From IMG/VR virus record IMGVR_UViG_3300032268_000694, positions 55,276-119,275 of that record: 64,000 nucleotides of DNA; one strand, given 5' to 3'. Source of the stretch: a virus. This document shows, piece after piece, positions 42,227 to 51,803 of this stretch. How positions within the stretch are numbered: the first letter of the stretch is position 1; each line of letters opens with the position of its first letter. The notes beneath the pieces are model-generated. The model made no database searches. It was not told where the DNA came from and saw only the letters and a list, made by a program, of their open reading frames with translations. Position numbers and translations under genes: made by a program.

Positions 42227-42610
42227 ATGTCACTAGAAAACAAATTAAAGGACAGTAAATTAAGTTTAGAAGGTAACGGATTCAATCCTACCCCTAAAAC
42301 ACCTTCTTGGGGATTTGAAAATCCAAATATTACTGCACCAACCTTAAACCCACTAGATCCAAAACTTAGTGTACTACAAAACACATATGGTGTAGATACT
42401 ATCCCAGCAAAAGTTAAAATTGTAAGTTTTAATAAAACACAATATAAACCGTATTTACCAACAGAATCTCAATTAGATGAGTTGGATACAAATGCACCTA
42501 AAAATACTAGAGCGGGTCAAGTAGGATCTGTAGTATCACAAATATATAAATCATCAATTAAGCAAGGTTACAAAGACAAAGGTCCTAAAAATGGCCGTTA
42601 CATATCATAA
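42227..42610 (+). CDS. Unknown baseplate-operon protein
   Basis: 127 residues, polar, rich in Pro, Asn, Lys and Thr, with little predicted secondary structure until the C-terminal helix (GQVGSVVSQIYKSSIKQGYK). This looks like an extended linker or clamp protein. First gene of the operon running to 49173. It is 9 bases from the next gene. No family recognised. Confidence 0.65.
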   Translation: MSLENKLKDSKLSLEGNGFNPTPKTPSWGFENPNITAPTLNPLDPKLSVLQNTYGVDTIPAKVKIVSFNKTQYKPYLPTESQLDELDTNAPKNTRAGQVGSVVSQIYKSSIKQGYKDKGPKNGRYIS

Positions 42611-42619
42611 TTAATAGGA

Positions 42620-44740
42620 ATGCCTCTAATAGACCTAAAAACAAACTTAAAGTCACTTAAGTATGGCAATGATCGTACTAATGCTGGAAGCAGTGGCCAA
42701 CCTTATATAACAGCAGATCCTGATGGTAATACTAATTTATCTCTTGGTGCTAGTAATGTGGTTGGTGATGTTCTTCGCCTTATAGGTGTAAATAAAGTTC
42801 CTTTAGTTCCAAATTTATCTGTTAAATTAAATGATAGCAAAGTAGGACGATTTGTCAATCAAGCATTAAATACAGATGATTTTATTAGAGGAGGAGCTGT
42901 AGGGTCTGTTCAAGCATCTATTAATGATATTTTTCGTATAGGGGCTTTCCTTACAGATGTACCTAAAGGACCTATATTCATTGCTAAGCAAGTAGGTTTA
43001 CAATTATCAAATCCAAAATTAGAAATTAAAAGAGGAGGAGCGGCTGTTGCTAAAGGTCTTCTTAAGGCCCTTTTTAGTGCTAGCCCTGCTCAAGCATTAA
43101 GTTCAGTTACTGGTGGTCTTTTAGGACCTACTCGTGTATATAATTTAGGTATTAATACTTTAGCTCAAGTACCTGCAAATGCATTTGGTACTCACTTTAG
43201 CAGACATGGTTTATTGCCTATACAAGATGAACAAACTAAATATCAAAATGTAGTTACTTCTAATAATGAAAGTCCTAATAGTATATTTAATAGATTAGTA
43301 GAGTTAACTGATAAATTTGATTTAGGAGATCAACAATATGAGGCAAATCCTAATTTTAATCTTAATGCAGCTAGAAAAGCAAATAGACAAGCTAATAGAA
43401 ATAATAAAAAGCAATTTAATTTTCAAACAGCTAGACAACTAAATAGATCAAATAGAAGCAATATTCGTTCACTAAATAATAATCCTCTAAACTCACAATC
43501 AGGAGCAGGTAAACTTTCTTATGTTCCTACTAAGTTTAAAAAGCAAAAATTAGATATTTCTAAGCAAACAATTGCTTCTTACCCATCAGGTCCTGGATCC
43601 GTATATGGTATAGGAACTACTGTAATTCAAAGATATAGCTTTACTGAAGATAAATCAAAAATTGAAGAATCATTAAATAATGCCTCTGCTTTTGCTGGTA
43701 ACTCAAGACGTACTCCTACTCCTACTTCTGTGGTTTACACAAACGCATTAGGAGAAAAAGCAAAATTATCTGTTAACAATGCTGCTAAATCCATTAATGC
43801 TTATACTAGTTCAATACCAGGTTCTTCAGGACCAGGACCAGCCTCTATTCAAACTGCTTTAAGACAAGGAATTTTTGATACATATGCTCAATTAGCAAAT
43901 GCAGTAAATGCAACAACAAATGTAACTCAACCAATCCCTTCATTTGGTACTTATTCAGAGACAAATCCTATCACTCCAACCAATACAATCTCAACCAAAG
44001 ATTCTTTTATAACTAGAGATTCACCTGATTTTAAATATTATGGAACTGGTTCTGTAGTACCTGACTTTTCAGGTTCTGTACTACAATATAATAATACCAA
44101 TGTCTTTTCTAGGAATGATGCTGGTATTATGACTGTAATATTTAGAGCTATTAACCCATTTGATTCTAACTCAGCAAGTAATGAAGAAACATTTGCATTC
44201 AATGCTTATATGAGTGGTTATAAAGACAATTTTGATGCTACTTGGAATGATGTTAATTATGCAGGTCGAGCGGAAAGTTTCTATATTTACAGTAAATTTA
44301 AACGTACAGTAAATTTTGATTTAAAAATTCCTTGCTTTAATAAAATTCAACTATTTGAAAAACATAGAGCATTAGGTCAATTAGCATCAGTAACTGCTGG
44401 TTCTTATAAAAATAATTTATTATTAGGTGGTGTTTTAATTAAAATAAATATGGGTAATTATTTAGTTGGTGAATATGCTACTTTGAATAATGTAAGTTAT
44501 AGTATTCCTGATGATGCTTCTTGGGATATAGCAGATGATGCTTTATTATCAATGTATATTGATGCTAGTTTTAGCTTAACAATAGTTCATAAAAAATTAC
44601 CTGAATATCGACAAAGCAGTGAAACTGTTCTTGATAATGGTTTCTTTGGTTACTTACCAAACCCAGTAAATACAAACCAATCTACTAGAACTGGATTTAT
44701 TCAACCCCCTAAGGTATTAGCTAAATTCAGAAAAAACTAA
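42620..44740 (+). CDS. Baseplate-tail tube junction protein (gp48/gp54-like C-terminus)
   Basis: 706 residues. The C-terminal third has FAFNAYMSGYKDNFDATWNDVNYAGRAESFYIYSKFKRTVNFDLKIP, the pattern of T4 gp54/gp48-type tube initiators, which share the tube fold: W-x-V-x-Y-x-GR..FY.Y....R...F. A following helix, LFEKHRALGQLAS, fits as well. The N-terminal 350 residues are extra, with Asn/Arg-rich low-complexity segments (about 255-295). It would join the baseplate to the tube and seed tube growth. Confidence 0.65.
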   Translation: MPLIDLKTNLKSLKYGNDRTNAGSSGQPYITADPDGNTNLSLGASNVVGDVLRLIGVNKVPLVPNLSVKLNDSKVGRFVNQALNTDDFIRGGAVGSVQASINDIFRIGAFLTDVPKGPIFIAKQVGLQLSNPKLEIKRGGAAVAKGLLKALFSASPAQALSSVTGGLLGPTRVYNLGINTLAQVPANAFGTHFSRHGLLPIQDEQTKYQNVVTSNNESPNSIFNRLVELTDKFDLGDQQYEANPNFNLNAARKANRQANRNNKKQFNFQTARQLNRSNRSNIRSLNNNPLNSQSGAGKLSYVPTKFKKQKLDISKQTIASYPSGPGSVYGIGTTVIQRYSFTEDKSKIEESLNNASAFAGNSRRTPTPTSVVYTNALGEKAKLSVNNAAKSINAYTSSIPGSSGPGPASIQTALRQGIFDTYAQLANAVNATTNVTQPIPSFGTYSETNPITPTNTISTKDSFITRDSPDFKYYGTGSVVPDFSGSVLQYNNTNVFSRNDAGIMTVIFRAINPFDSNSASNEETFAFNAYMSGYKDNFDATWNDVNYAGRAESFYIYSKFKRTVNFDLKIPCFNKIQLFEKHRALGQLASVTAGSYKNNLLLGGVLIKINMGNYLVGEYATLNNVSYSIPDDASWDIADDALLSMYIDASFSLTIVHKKLPEYRQSSETVLDNGFFGYLPNPVNTNQSTRTGFIQPPKVLAKFRKN

Positions 44741-44744
44741 ATAA

Positions 44745-45053
44745 ATGGAACGTTATAGCAGTACAGACATATTAAAAACGGCAAATACAAATCGTCCATA
44801 CTATAAAGGTAAATTTTACCCTGATATTCCATTGTCAGAAACAGATGAATATGTTATTACAACTGTTGGAGATAGACTTGATAGTTTAGCCTATTCTTAT
44901 TACCTTGACGCTACCTTATGGTGGGTAATTGCTGCTGCAAACAACAATATAACTAAGGGAGCCTTATACCCAGAACCAGGTACACAATTAAGAATACCAA
45001 CCGATATAAATAGTGTTTTAAACCTATATAATCAATTCAATAAAGCAAGATAA
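44745..45053 (+). CDS. Baseplate wedge protein with LysM-like fold (T4 gp53-like)
   Basis: 102 residues. The core YPDIPLSETDEYVITTVGDRLDSLAYSYYLDATLWWVIAAANN, then PEPGTQLRIP, is the LysM-like domain conserved in gp53-type wedge proteins. In T4, gp53 binds the wedge and helps form the ring around the hub. It is 4 bases after the tube-junction gene and 5 bases before the hub gene. Confidence 0.8.
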   Translation: MERYSSTDILKTANTNRPYYKGKFYPDIPLSETDEYVITTVGDRLDSLAYSYYLDATLWWVIAAANNNITKGALYPEPGTQLRIPTDINSVLNLYNQFNKAR

Positions 45054-45058
45054 ATGTT

Positions 45059-48000
45059 ATGTCCATATTTAGAAATACATTCCAAGATGATATAAAGGCT
45101 TCTCTAACAGGTAGACAAAATGCTATGATAAGCCGTACTCCGGAAGTTATTCAATACTTGAATTCTCGTAATTCATGGATTAGAATGACATCTAGTGTTA
45201 ACGTTGGAGGTAGTGCTACTTCAGTAGGTAGTTCTGATTTAGCTAAAAATAACGTTTTGCTAGGTGGTACTTTAAGTCATACTTTTATCAAAGCAGCTGG
45301 GAAAACCACCGATAATTTCACTCCTAAATCAGGAGTAGGTGGTGTAGATAATGCATACGCCTACAAAACGGCATTAGGTACACAAAATCATAGATTAGGT
45401 CTTCGCCCAATGCCTGGTATTACTGATATGAATATTAAATCCAAATCAGCATATGGTTCGTTAAGAGAAGCAGTAGTTAGTTTTCAATGTTGGGATATTC
45501 ATCAACTTGAAGAATTAGAATTACTTTATATGCGTCCTGGATATACAGTACTTGTAGAATGGGGTTGGGCACCTTATCTAAATAGTAGTGGAAAATTAGT
45601 AACGACACCACCAGACTTCTATGACATCCTAAATCTAGGCACTACTAGTAGAACAAAAATATTCAAAGACTTATATGAGAAAACTAAATTATCTGGAGGT
45701 AACTACGACGCTATGTTTGGATATGTCAAGAACTACCAATGGTCAGCTAGACCAGATGGTGGTTATGATTGCCAAACAACAATTATATCAACAGGTGAAA
45801 TTATTGAATCATTAAAGGTAAACTATGTATTACCTGACTTAACTAAACTTAATTCCTCCACTACTAATACCGGATTTTTAGATTCAGAATTTACAATCCT
45901 AGGAACTGCCAAATCAAACGTATTAAAAGAGCATTACGAAAAAAATATATTAGCTGGTGTTTGGGCTGAAACTTATTACAGATTAAAAGAGGCATCTACC
46001 ACCACCGTTACTCCTCCTGGTGGTGGAGCTCCTACTACTACCACAGCAACCGTAACATTGTCACCAACCTCTATTTTTAAAGATAAATACAGCTTCATTC
46101 GTGCACCTTATCTTAAAACAACAGGTTGGTCTCCTTTAGCAGGAACTACTCAGAATCAAATCTACATTACTTTAGAAGCTGCTTTTGATGTAATTAATAA
46201 GTATGTTATACCAAAAGATGAGAACGGTAATTTATTAATGGAATTATCTACTCAAACAGAAGGATATACAGGCACTGCAGAAGATTTATTATGTGTAGCT
46301 CATCCTGTACAAGTGTCTGTTGATCCAACAGTATGCGTTATTAAGAGTCCTATATGGTATGAAACAACAAAAGCAGGAATATTAACTGCTGTAGGTGCAA
46401 CCGTAGCAGCTAGCACACCAGGAACAAAAGCAGCTGCTATTACAAAAGCAGCAAATGATTATATAGCTAGTAAAGGTAACACAACTAAATTGCAAGCAAA
46501 TCTATTAGCATTCACACTTGCTATCCAGCAAATAACCACCCTTGTTGAATATCAACAGGTTAATACTGCAATGGGTACTCAAGATATTCCTTATTATTTA
46601 AGTAGAAGAGTAGCCTCATCTAGTGCTGGATCAGGGGTATCCCCAGATATTGGTGGTATGATGGGAGAAACAGAGCAAAGTTTTTGGAAGTCAGTACGGG
46701 ATCATTTACAATTAATTCTTGATCCAACAGGTACTGGGGTTTCTGTTTTTTTAAACGTCGATTTTGATGGTGCTACTGGTTATCAAACTAGAATAAAAAT
46801 AAAGCCTCCTACAGGTACTCCACCACCTACAACAATAGTAGCTGTTACTTCTATAGATAATGCAAAAGCTACCCTAACTCAGTTAAAAGATTTAAAACAA
46901 TCCTTTTTCTTTGGTGACGCAAACGGATATGATGAATTAGGTATAATAGGAAATATATATGTAAATTTAAATTTTCTCTATCAATTAGCTTACGATTCAA
47001 ACCTTGAATCATCAGATAACAAAGAAAAAAATGAGATTAATCTATACAAATATGTAAAAAATGTAATTGCAGCAATACAACCAGCTATTGGTAATGTTAA
47101 TAGCTTTGAAATACATGTTGACCCTGTAGATAATAAAGCTAGAGTAATCGATATAAACTTTACTAAAGCTAAAAACCCAACATTATTTGAATTACAAGTA
47201 GGTAACTTAAAATCAGTAGTTAGAAATTATAGCTTACAATCACAAATATTTCCAGAACAATCATCTATTATTGCCATTGGTTCACAAGCTCAAGGTGGTC
47301 AATTAGGTATGCAAAATAATACTATGATTGATTTTAACAGAAGTTTAATTGATAGAATAATACCAAAAAAGGATTTTGGTATAGCAAGTAATGCAGCTTT
47401 ACATAAGGGGAAATTGGATACTGCATTAGCTAGTAATTTAGGAGGTATAATATTCATGTTTGCAACCCTACAACAAACAGAAACAGCACCAGGATCATCA
47501 ACAGATATTTCTACATTATTTAATAGATGTAAAAGTAATTTAAGAGATTTAATTGTATATTTTCAGTCTATTACAAAATCCCCAGGTGCTAATAGAAATA
47601 TAATTCCATTTAAATTCTCATTTGAAATGGATGGTATTGGTGGATTAGTAATAGGAAATTTATTTACTATAACCCCCGATGTATTACCTAAGGGATATAA
47701 AGGTGGTGGTGCTGGTGTTAAATTAGCTCAAACAGTAACAGGTATATCTCATACTCTTAGTAATAATGATTGGACAACTAAAATTGATGCTTTAAATATT
47801 GTATTAGGAGAAGGACCAAATTCTATTGAATTTAAAGATTTAGATTTAGCTACTTTAATTAACAATTCATATAAAAATTCATTAGCATCTGCACTTCCAC
47901 CAACAGGAACATCATCACTCCCTGCACCTTTACTATCTTTTGCCCCTTCAGGACGTAAACGTACTTTAAACGATGTTAAACAAATTATTCTTCATGATAC

Positions 48001-48682
48001 CGATGGGCATGGGGGTATTGAACAAGTAATTGATGTACTTAATAGTAAAGTACCAAAGTTAAGTATTCACTATATTGTTGAAAGAGGTGGAAAATCATTT
48101 AACCAAACACCTCTAGATAGAGTTGCAGGACATGCTGGAGCAACAGCAAACGCAACTTCAGTTGGTATTGAAATATGCAGTTTAGGTATGCTTACCGAAC
48201 GCAATGGTGGTAAAGATGTTTATCACGCTACTGGAAAAAGACAATTTTCAACAACTCCTCCTTACAAGCTCACTAATGGAGATAAAAAAGGAACCATAGA
48301 AAGTATAAACAGTTCCCCTTCAGTTACAGCCGGAGTTAAAGATCTTGGATTTTATGTTAATTCACAGAGACATTATGAAGGTTATACTGTTTCTCAAATA
48401 ACTGAATTAAAAAGAGTAATAAAAGAAATTTTAAATCAATGCCCAAATATTGTACTTAACTACGCAGCAAACGATTTAAGTATATACCAAAATGTATTTG
48501 GCTTAAAGACTTTAACAACAATGCCTACTAAAGGCGAAAAATTAACAACTACAAGAGACTTTATTGGTTTAAATAAAGGAATATATGCTCATGCTGTAAT
48601 TTCAACTTCAAGAAATGATGCACATATAGACCCTCTAATGATACAAATGCTTAAAGAAATTAAACTTGAAACAGGACGATAA
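45059..48682 (+). CDS. Baseplate hub protein fused to a C-terminal peptidoglycan amidase (amidase_2)
   Basis: 1207 residues. The first about 950 are structural and probably form the hub (gp27-like role), with a Thr/Pro-rich loop at about 320-340. From about 963 comes an N-acetylmuramoyl-L-alanine amidase domain: KQIILHDTDG (first zinc His), IHYIVERGGKSFNQTPLDRVAGHAG, SVGIEIC, and near the C-terminus AHAVISTSRNDAHIDP with the later zinc ligands. In T4 the cell-wall enzyme is the separate gp5 lysozyme. Here an amidase is built into the hub. Its job would be local wall digestion during injection. Confidence 0.8.
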   Translation: MSIFRNTFQDDIKASLTGRQNAMISRTPEVIQYLNSRNSWIRMTSSVNVGGSATSVGSSDLAKNNVLLGGTLSHTFIKAAGKTTDNFTPKSGVGGVDNAYAYKTALGTQNHRLGLRPMPGITDMNIKSKSAYGSLREAVVSFQCWDIHQLEELELLYMRPGYTVLVEWGWAPYLNSSGKLVTTPPDFYDILNLGTTSRTKIFKDLYEKTKLSGGNYDAMFGYVKNYQWSARPDGGYDCQTTIISTGEIIESLKVNYVLPDLTKLNSSTTNTGFLDSEFTILGTAKSNVLKEHYEKNILAGVWAETYYRLKEASTTTVTPPGGGAPTTTTATVTLSPTSIFKDKYSFIRAPYLKTTGWSPLAGTTQNQIYITLEAAFDVINKYVIPKDENGNLLMELSTQTEGYTGTAEDLLCVAHPVQVSVDPTVCVIKSPIWYETTKAGILTAVGATVAASTPGTKAAAITKAANDYIASKGNTTKLQANLLAFTLAIQQITTLVEYQQVNTAMGTQDIPYYLSRRVASSSAGSGVSPDIGGMMGETEQSFWKSVRDHLQLILDPTGTGVSVFLNVDFDGATGYQTRIKIKPPTGTPPPTTIVAVTSIDNAKATLTQLKDLKQSFFFGDANGYDELGIIGNIYVNLNFLYQLAYDSNLESSDNKEKNEINLYKYVKNVIAAIQPAIGNVNSFEIHVDPVDNKARVIDINFTKAKNPTLFELQVGNLKSVVRNYSLQSQIFPEQSSIIAIGSQAQGGQLGMQNNTMIDFNRSLIDRIIPKKDFGIASNAALHKGKLDTALASNLGGIIFMFATLQQTETAPGSSTDISTLFNRCKSNLRDLIVYFQSITKSPGANRNIIPFKFSFEMDGIGGLVIGNLFTITPDVLPKGYKGGGAGVKLAQTVTGISHTLSNNDWTTKIDALNIVLGEGPNSIEFKDLDLATLINNSYKNSLASALPPTGTSSLPAPLLSFAPSGRKRTLNDVKQIILHDTDGHGGIEQVIDVLNSKVPKLSIHYIVERGGKSFNQTPLDRVAGHAGATANATSVGIEICSLGMLTERNGGKDVYHATGKRQFSTTPPYKLTNGDKKGTIESINSSPSVTAGVKDLGFYVNSQRHYEGYTVSQITELKRVIKEILNQCPNIVLNYAANDLSIYQNVFGLKTLTTMPTKGEKLTTTRDFIGLNKGIYAHAVISTSRNDAHIDPLMIQMLKEIKLETGR

Positions 48683-49173
48683 TGAAAGTACCATCAAACA
48701 TAATACAAACAGACAAATATACCTCAGGGAATGAGTTTGTAGAAGAAAAGACAAATAAACCATACCAAGGGTATTATTATGAATTAAATGGCTCCTTATA
48801 TACAGGTAAAGAATATAGTATAGATGCTATTAAAATAATAAAAAAACAAGACCAAAATCAACTATATAATAGCAGCAATACAGCTTTATTTTCACTTGTA
48901 TCCGGTATTACATCACAACAATTAATCCCAGCAGTAGTAAAAGGAATTCCATTTAGCGATGATTCACCCCATGGAGAAGATCTTTCTTTTTATAGTAGGC
49001 AATTAAATATTAATCCTATCATTATTAAGAGTCTCGATGAGAAAACTTATATTTCTCTTCAAGGAAATCCTCTATACAAAACAACCTTTATAGGAAACTA
49101 TAATGGTGTTAATCAAAACCTAGATCAAGCAGATACTCAAATCCCAGGTCTAAAGACTTTTTTGGGAGGCTAA
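48682..49173 (+). CDS. Unknown protein ending the tail operon
   Basis: 163 residues. It begins MKVPSNIIQTDKYTSGNEFV, then PYQGYYYELNGSLYTGKEY, a pattern often seen in small phage baseplate or virion proteins. The first base of its ATG is the last base of the hub stop (TAATG). Its 3' end carries a candidate host-type promoter for the next gene. Function unknown. Confidence 0.6.
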   Translation: MKVPSNIIQTDKYTSGNEFVEEKTNKPYQGYYYELNGSLYTGKEYSIDAIKIIKKQDQNQLYNSSNTALFSLVSGITSQQLIPAVVKGIPFSDDSPHGEDLSFYSRQLNINPIIIKSLDEKTYISLQGNPLYKTTFIGNYNGVNQNLDQADTQIPGLKTFLGG

Positions 49174-49191
49174 AATTTGGTCTTATATTTC
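49161..49191 (+). promoter_or_regulatory. Host-type promoter candidate TTTG-N19-TATATTTC before DNA polymerase
   Basis: TTTG at 49161-49164, 19 bases, TATATTTC at 49184-49191 (consensus TAnnTTTG). It lies at the junction between the late tail operon and the replication genes, 16 bases before the polymerase ATG. No TATTTAT(A/T) motif is present here, consistent with early expression. Confidence 0.5.
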
Positions 49192-49207
49192 GTCAAATAA
49201 AAAGGTT

Positions 49208-50491
49208 ATGTTTTACATTATTGAACGCTCAGACCAGCTAGAAAAGCTGGGTAGTTTTGGGGACTGTTTCGTCAGCTTCATCCCCAAAAACAACAAATAC
49301 CATCCATCATTAACTGATTTAAGCTTAGTTTACGTTAGGGATCTTATAAGAACTAAAGGATTTATACTGTGTATTAATCACAGTGAATCGTTTGGTTTAA
49401 GTAAAGAAGATGTTGAGTGGTGGTTAGTTAATAACACACAAAAGATGTGGGTGTTAGATAAGAAAGAAGCACTGTATTATTTTAACAAACCACACAAATT
49501 ATTTGATGTAAATTTCATCAAACACATCCACAAAATCCCAACTAACTGTAGTGAATTTTACTACACTAAGCATTATTCTTTACCTAATGTTAATTGTCTA
49601 ATACCAATCAGCAAACATTATGAAGAGTGGGAAAATACATTCAGCGAGGTATTACCACTGATCCAATCATTCACACCAAATGATCAATTTACCTTTAACA
49701 ATGAGCGTACAACTAATGTATTTTATCAGCTCGAATCAAATGGTATAAAGCTCAATAAAAATTGCTTCATCGACTATTACCAAGGTAAATTACCCCACCC
49801 AGAATTCAATTTATCTCGCGGAAAAATATACACACATTACAATCTGTATACAACAACATCGCGTCCATCTAACACATTTAACAGCGTTAATTTCGCAGCA
49901 TTAAATAAAGATGATGGTGAGCGCATGTGTTATATGCCTGAAAATGATATGTTTGTTGAAATGGATTTCCAAGGTTATCATCCACGTCTAATTGGTGAAA
50001 TGGTTAATTGGCATTTCCCTAAAGACAAAAACACATATGAATTATTAGGTCAGTTATTAAATGTATCACAGCAAGACGCTAAAGAATTAACATTCAAACA
50101 GTTGTATGGTGGTGTGTGGAGTGAATATCAAAACAAACCATTCTTTAAGGATGTAAATATGTTTATTGATGATATGTGGAGTACGTACCAATATGGAAAG
50201 TGCTATGAGACGGAAAACAGAATATTTATACCTGACGATGATATGACTCAAGCTAAATTATTCAACTATATAGTGCAGAGTAAAGAAACGTCAACCAACG
50301 TTGAATTATTAGAAAAGGTACTTGATTATTTAAAAGGTAAAAAAACTAAAATAGTATTATACACGTATGACGCGTTTCTATTTGATTATAGCAAAGAAGA
50401 TGGCGACATATTGCAAGATATAGTAAACATGCTGGGATATCCAGTAACTATTAAGCAAGGAAATACATATCATGGTTTAACCAAAATATAA
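49208..50491 (+). CDS. Family A DNA polymerase (divergent, polymerase domain only)
   Basis: 427 residues. Motif A is VEMDFQGYHPRLIGE, with the catalytic Asp253. Motif B is KELTFKQLYGG, where Lys292, Phe296, Tyr300 and Gly301 have exactly the spacing of Klenow K758/F762/Y766/G767. Motif C is LYTYDAFLFDY, where Asp is kept but His and Glu of the usual HDE are Tyr and Ala. TTTSRPSN-FNSVNFAAL matches the SRLSSxxPNLQNxP block. No 3'-5' exonuclease motif is seen in the first 170 residues. A T4-type family B polymerase is absent from the window. Confidence 0.8.
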   Translation: MFYIIERSDQLEKLGSFGDCFVSFIPKNNKYHPSLTDLSLVYVRDLIRTKGFILCINHSESFGLSKEDVEWWLVNNTQKMWVLDKKEALYYFNKPHKLFDVNFIKHIHKIPTNCSEFYYTKHYSLPNVNCLIPISKHYEEWENTFSEVLPLIQSFTPNDQFTFNNERTTNVFYQLESNGIKLNKNCFIDYYQGKLPHPEFNLSRGKIYTHYNLYTTTSRPSNTFNSVNFAALNKDDGERMCYMPENDMFVEMDFQGYHPRLIGEMVNWHFPKDKNTYELLGQLLNVSQQDAKELTFKQLYGGVWSEYQNKPFFKDVNMFIDDMWSTYQYGKCYETENRIFIPDDDMTQAKLFNYIVQSKETSTNVELLEKVLDYLKGKKTKIVLYTYDAFLFDYSKEDGDILQDIVNMLGYPVTIKQGNTYHGLTKI

Positions 50492-50492
50492 A

Positions 50493-50500
50493 TATTTATG
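50493..50500 (+). promoter_or_regulatory. TATTTATG, motif-like sequence overlapping a start codon
   Basis: ATATTTATG, in which the last three bases are the ATG of the next gene. It differs from the consensus only in the last base, but it would place a start point inside the gene. It may be a chance match. Confidence 0.25.
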
Positions 50501-50920
50501 ACAGACAATATATTTTTCGATTTGAACAAATTATTCTGCACATTTACTAAGTCCGAAAATTTAGAAGCTACTGTTTCTACAATTAATCGTCGTCATGCAA
50601 TCTTATATAATAAGATCTTCATTCTTGAGTCACCTCAGAGTGATGAATTAATGTGCACATACAATATAGATATGGGTAATTCAGCTAACGAACCATTACC
50701 AAGTACCATATTATTACACCGCAAGAAAGAATCAAACACACTATACACAATCAACGCATTAAACGCTTTAATTAAAGAATTGAATGGTGGTGTTTTAGAT
50801 ACTAAATTTATAGTAAACTGGCACGACTACAAAAACAGTATACTACTTACTAATGGTAATAGCCCTGAGCTACGTAGATTAGACACATCTATTTATAAGA
50901 TTATAGATCTTAACAAATAG
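50498..50920 (+). CDS. Unknown protein of the replication region
   Basis: 140 residues, soluble, mixed alpha/beta. It begins IFFDLNKLFCTFTKS and has AILYNKIFILESPQ and, near the end, LRRLDTSIYKIIDL. No known motif is seen. It lies between the polymerase and the gp32-like SSB genes, so a replication accessory role is possible. Confidence 0.6.
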   Translation: MTDNIFFDLNKLFCTFTKSENLEATVSTINRRHAILYNKIFILESPQSDELMCTYNIDMGNSANEPLPSTILLHRKKESNTLYTINALNALIKELNGGVLDTKFIVNWHDYKNSILLTNGNSPELRRLDTSIYKIIDLNK

Positions 50921-50952
50921 TTTGGCTGTCTAAATAAATTTTCATACATTCA
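50921..50952 (+). promoter_or_regulatory. Host-type promoter candidate TTTG-N20-TACATTCA before SSB gene
   Basis: TTTG at 50921-50924, directly after the upstream stop, then 20 bases and TACATTCA at 50945-50952. The -33 region GTTTGGCTGTCT is nearly identical to that at 35578. The gp32-like ATG lies 18 bases downstream. Confidence 0.5.
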
Positions 50953-50970
50953 AGTCTAAATAAAACAGTT

Positions 50971-51801
50971 ATGGATTTAAATCTGGCAAAGCAGAAGTTA
51001 GCCGCTGCACAAAACAAAGGTGGTCAACAAAGAGAAAGAATTGACTACACTAAAATTTTCTTTAAACCAAAACCAGGTAAGTACCAAGTACGAATTTTAC
51101 CTTCAGCGTATGATAAGGCATGGCCTATCCGCGAAGTACAATTCCACTATGGTTTCTCAAAAGGACCAATCTTGGCTTTATCAAATTGGGGTGAAGCAGA
51201 TCCAATTGCGGATTTTGCAAAAACCCTTCGTAAATCATCTGATAGAGAAGATTGGCAATTAGCTAAAAAAATCGAGCCAAAATCTCGTTATTTTGCAGCT
51301 GTAGTAGTACGTGGTGAAGAACACTTAGGTGCTCGCTTATGGGAATTTGGTAAATTAACAAACGATCAATTATTAGGTATTGCTGCTGATGAAGATTATG
51401 GTGATTATACCGACATCACAGACGGTAGAGACTTTACTATTGATGCTGTTGAAGATGTTATTGCTGGTAGAAAGGGTATTAAATGTAACCTTCGTATCAA
51501 GCCAAAAACAACTCCAATCTCTGAAGATGCAGCGTTAGTAGAAAAAGTACTTAACGAGCAACCTGATATTTTATCAATTAATCGTAGATATACTTACGAT
51601 GCTTTAAAAGACATCTTGACTAAATGGTTAAATCCTGAAGATGAAGCTGCTACTGAAGCTCCAATCGCATCTAAAGATGCAGATGAGGAAGATGATTTCT
51701 TAACAGAAATGAACAAACCAGTAACACCAACTTACTCTTTAGAAACTCCTGCAGCTAAAACTAGCAATGCAGATAAATTTAACGATCTATTCAACGACTA
51801 A
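50971..51801 (+). CDS. Single-stranded DNA-binding protein (T4 gp32-like)
   Basis: 276 residues. The N-terminal basic segment, then IFFKPKPGKYQVRILPS, REVQFHYGF and SRYFAAVVVRGEE, fits the gp32 core. The C-terminal about 50 residues are acidic and flexible, ending DKFNDLFND, as in gp32 where this tail contacts other replication proteins. The zinc-binding His/Cys cluster of T4 gp32 is not present. It precedes uvsX by two bases, so the two recombination partners are co-expressed. Confidence 0.8.
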   Translation: MDLNLAKQKLAAAQNKGGQQRERIDYTKIFFKPKPGKYQVRILPSAYDKAWPIREVQFHYGFSKGPILALSNWGEADPIADFAKTLRKSSDREDWQLAKKIEPKSRYFAAVVVRGEEHLGARLWEFGKLTNDQLLGIAADEDYGDYTDITDGRDFTIDAVEDVIAGRKGIKCNLRIKPKTTPISEDAALVEKVLNEQPDILSINRRYTYDALKDILTKWLNPEDEAATEAPIASKDADEEDDFLTEMNKPVTPTYSLETPAAKTSNADKFNDLFND

Positions 51802-51803
51802 TT

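Noticed and set aside
49141-49207. A terminator between tail and replication genes
   Set aside because: A T-run is present but no convincing stem precedes it; the sequence fits a promoter better.
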